Assembly: GCF_000208745.1 (NCBI RefSeq)
Contig: NC_030853.1
Coordinates: 2,092,390-2,156,389 of the forward strand
Origin: Theobroma cacao
Lineage: Eukaryota; Streptophyta; Magnoliopsida; Malvales; Malvaceae
DNA length: 64,000 nt
Direction: 5' to 3'
Position numbers and translations under genes: made by a program. This document shows positions 62,995 to 64,000 of the stretch, in pieces (the first letter of the stretch is position 1; each line of letters starts with the position of its first letter). A model generated the notes under the pieces. The model saw only the letters and a program-made list of their open reading frames with translations. It ran no database searches and was not told where the DNA came from.

Positions 62995-64000
62995 GTCTCT
63001 TGCAGGTAAGAAAATGTAGGAAGATGCACTTGAGCTTATGTTATTATAGGAACCAAAATAATAATAATAATAAATAAAAAGAAGAGTTCTTTTACTTAAT
63101 GTCTTTGTGCTGGACCATTGAGGAAGCCATAGATTTCTCGGTTCCACTGTCTTTCGCACATATATAAGATATTTTTATTCAAGAGCTGTTTTATAAAAGT
63201 CATAACTATACAAGGAGTCGTGTGGGAAATCACTTAAATATTTTCATATTCCAAGTTGCTACTTCTCATTATTTCTAATGTAACAGGAACTTCCATTCAT
63301 TCTCTCTCCTTAGTAGAGGAAAGTATCATATAAAACATACAGCTTTTCCATCCCACTTGTTCTTTATTAATTTGTTTATTTATTTTTTATCAGAAAAGAA
63401 CCCACTAGTTTGAAAAAGAGTAGATTATACCAGAAACATGCATCTAGACTTACTTTGACCCAATAGGGGTCAAAAATGATGTCCACATTGTGGAGCTGAA
63501 TGAAGGTTTTCTGTACTTTAAATCTTTTTTTTTTCTTTTCTTGAAGTCAAGTAACAGTTTGGATAATGACCAAATTGTCAATGCTGTAGTTTCCAAGAAA
63601 GGAAAGTATGGATTCTTAAGCCTTGGGTTGGGACAACAGTTTGGCACCCATCAATTCTAGCAAAATCTAAAAAAACCAGCTGAATGAAAGGGTGAAAGTG
63701 AACTCACCTCAATTCTAGTTCCAAGAAGATTGACCATTTTTTATTATTTCCAACATTACTAGAAATGCAGAGATGCATACACTTGCATACAAAGTCATTT
63801 CCATAAAAGATTTATGAACTATAATGCAATTTTTAGCTATTGTTCACATGCAATTAATGTCCAAATGACTGATAAGAAAATCAATGAGTATGCACTTTTG
63901 CTCCTACTATTTATAGGGAAAAATGAAAAAAGAAGAAAAGAAAAGAACAAAGTTGCTTTATGTTAAAGTCAAAAGTTTATTGGTGAACCATTTGAGGAAT
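62995..64000. other. RLP promoter and window end, no further gene
   Basis: Upstream region of the minus-strand RLP. A TATA-like motif (minus strand CTTATATATG) lies at about 63159-63168, and a (TAA)n run at about 63058-63074 is in the leader. The short minus frame at 63450-63647 has no recognisable domain. Confidence 0.55.

Noticed and set aside
62995..63159. N-terminal extension of the 60-kb RLP
   Set aside because: No ATG upstream of 62994; the sequence is Tyr/Ser low-complexity and would bury the signal peptide.
1..64000. CRISPR arrays, bacterial-type operons, rRNA or tRNA genes, or a novel defence-type system
   Set aside because: Nothing of the kind was visible; the genome is plant nuclear. 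tRNA and miRNA absence was judged by eye only and would need a dedicated scan.

Overview
This is a plant nuclear window, almost certainly a eudicot. It has AT-rich intergenic DNA, genes split by short GT-AG introns, degraded LTR retrotransposons, simple repeats, and one assembly gap (N at 51666-52606) plus two single Ns. The species cannot be fixed from sequence alone. All products are familiar plant families. I found no previously undescribed biological system; the best observations concern gene structure, gene decay and mobile elements.

Layout. 1-3913: a heavily broken Ty1/copia retrotransposon, followed by its AT-rich 3' flank and repeat-rich intergenic DNA to about 9.6 kb (an AT foldback, a short LINE-like insertion, a probable nest of hAT-like elements). 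9703-10106: an EF-hand calmodulin-like gene carrying a frameshift. 11349-11788: a 440-bp miniature LTR element (TRIM). 12474-14519 (-): a LysM receptor-like pseudokinase gene (LYK4/LYK5 type) with two in-frame TAG stops. 17412-19468 (-): cytosolic ribulose-phosphate 3-epimerase, eight exons, one of them only 5 nt. 25063-28258 (+): a small predicted N-myristoylated protein of unknown function. 32670-36655 (+): an acid-lipase-type triacylglycerol lipase, nine exons. 37698-38332 (+): a GPI-anchored phytocyanin. 40188-45167 (+): a uridine kinase/uracil phosphoribosyltransferase-like protein, 14 exons.

45650-46610 (-) holds a dead LRR receptor-like protein (RLP) relic. 50439-53523 is best read as one roughly 3.1-kb solo LTR of a gypsy-like element, spanning the assembly gap. 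55356-58349 (+) and 59992-62994 (-) are two intact, intronless RLP genes in tail-to-tail orientation, related to the EIX-receptor type.

There is no operon-like logic. The epimerase (pentose phosphate/Calvin chemistry), uridine kinase (pyrimidine salvage) and lipase are housekeeping or lipid genes. The LysM receptor gene, the two RLPs and the RLP relic are cell-surface receptor genes showing the usual birth-and-death pattern. Exon joins were chosen from GT/AG sites, reading phase and recall of family proteins; no database or transcript was consulted.
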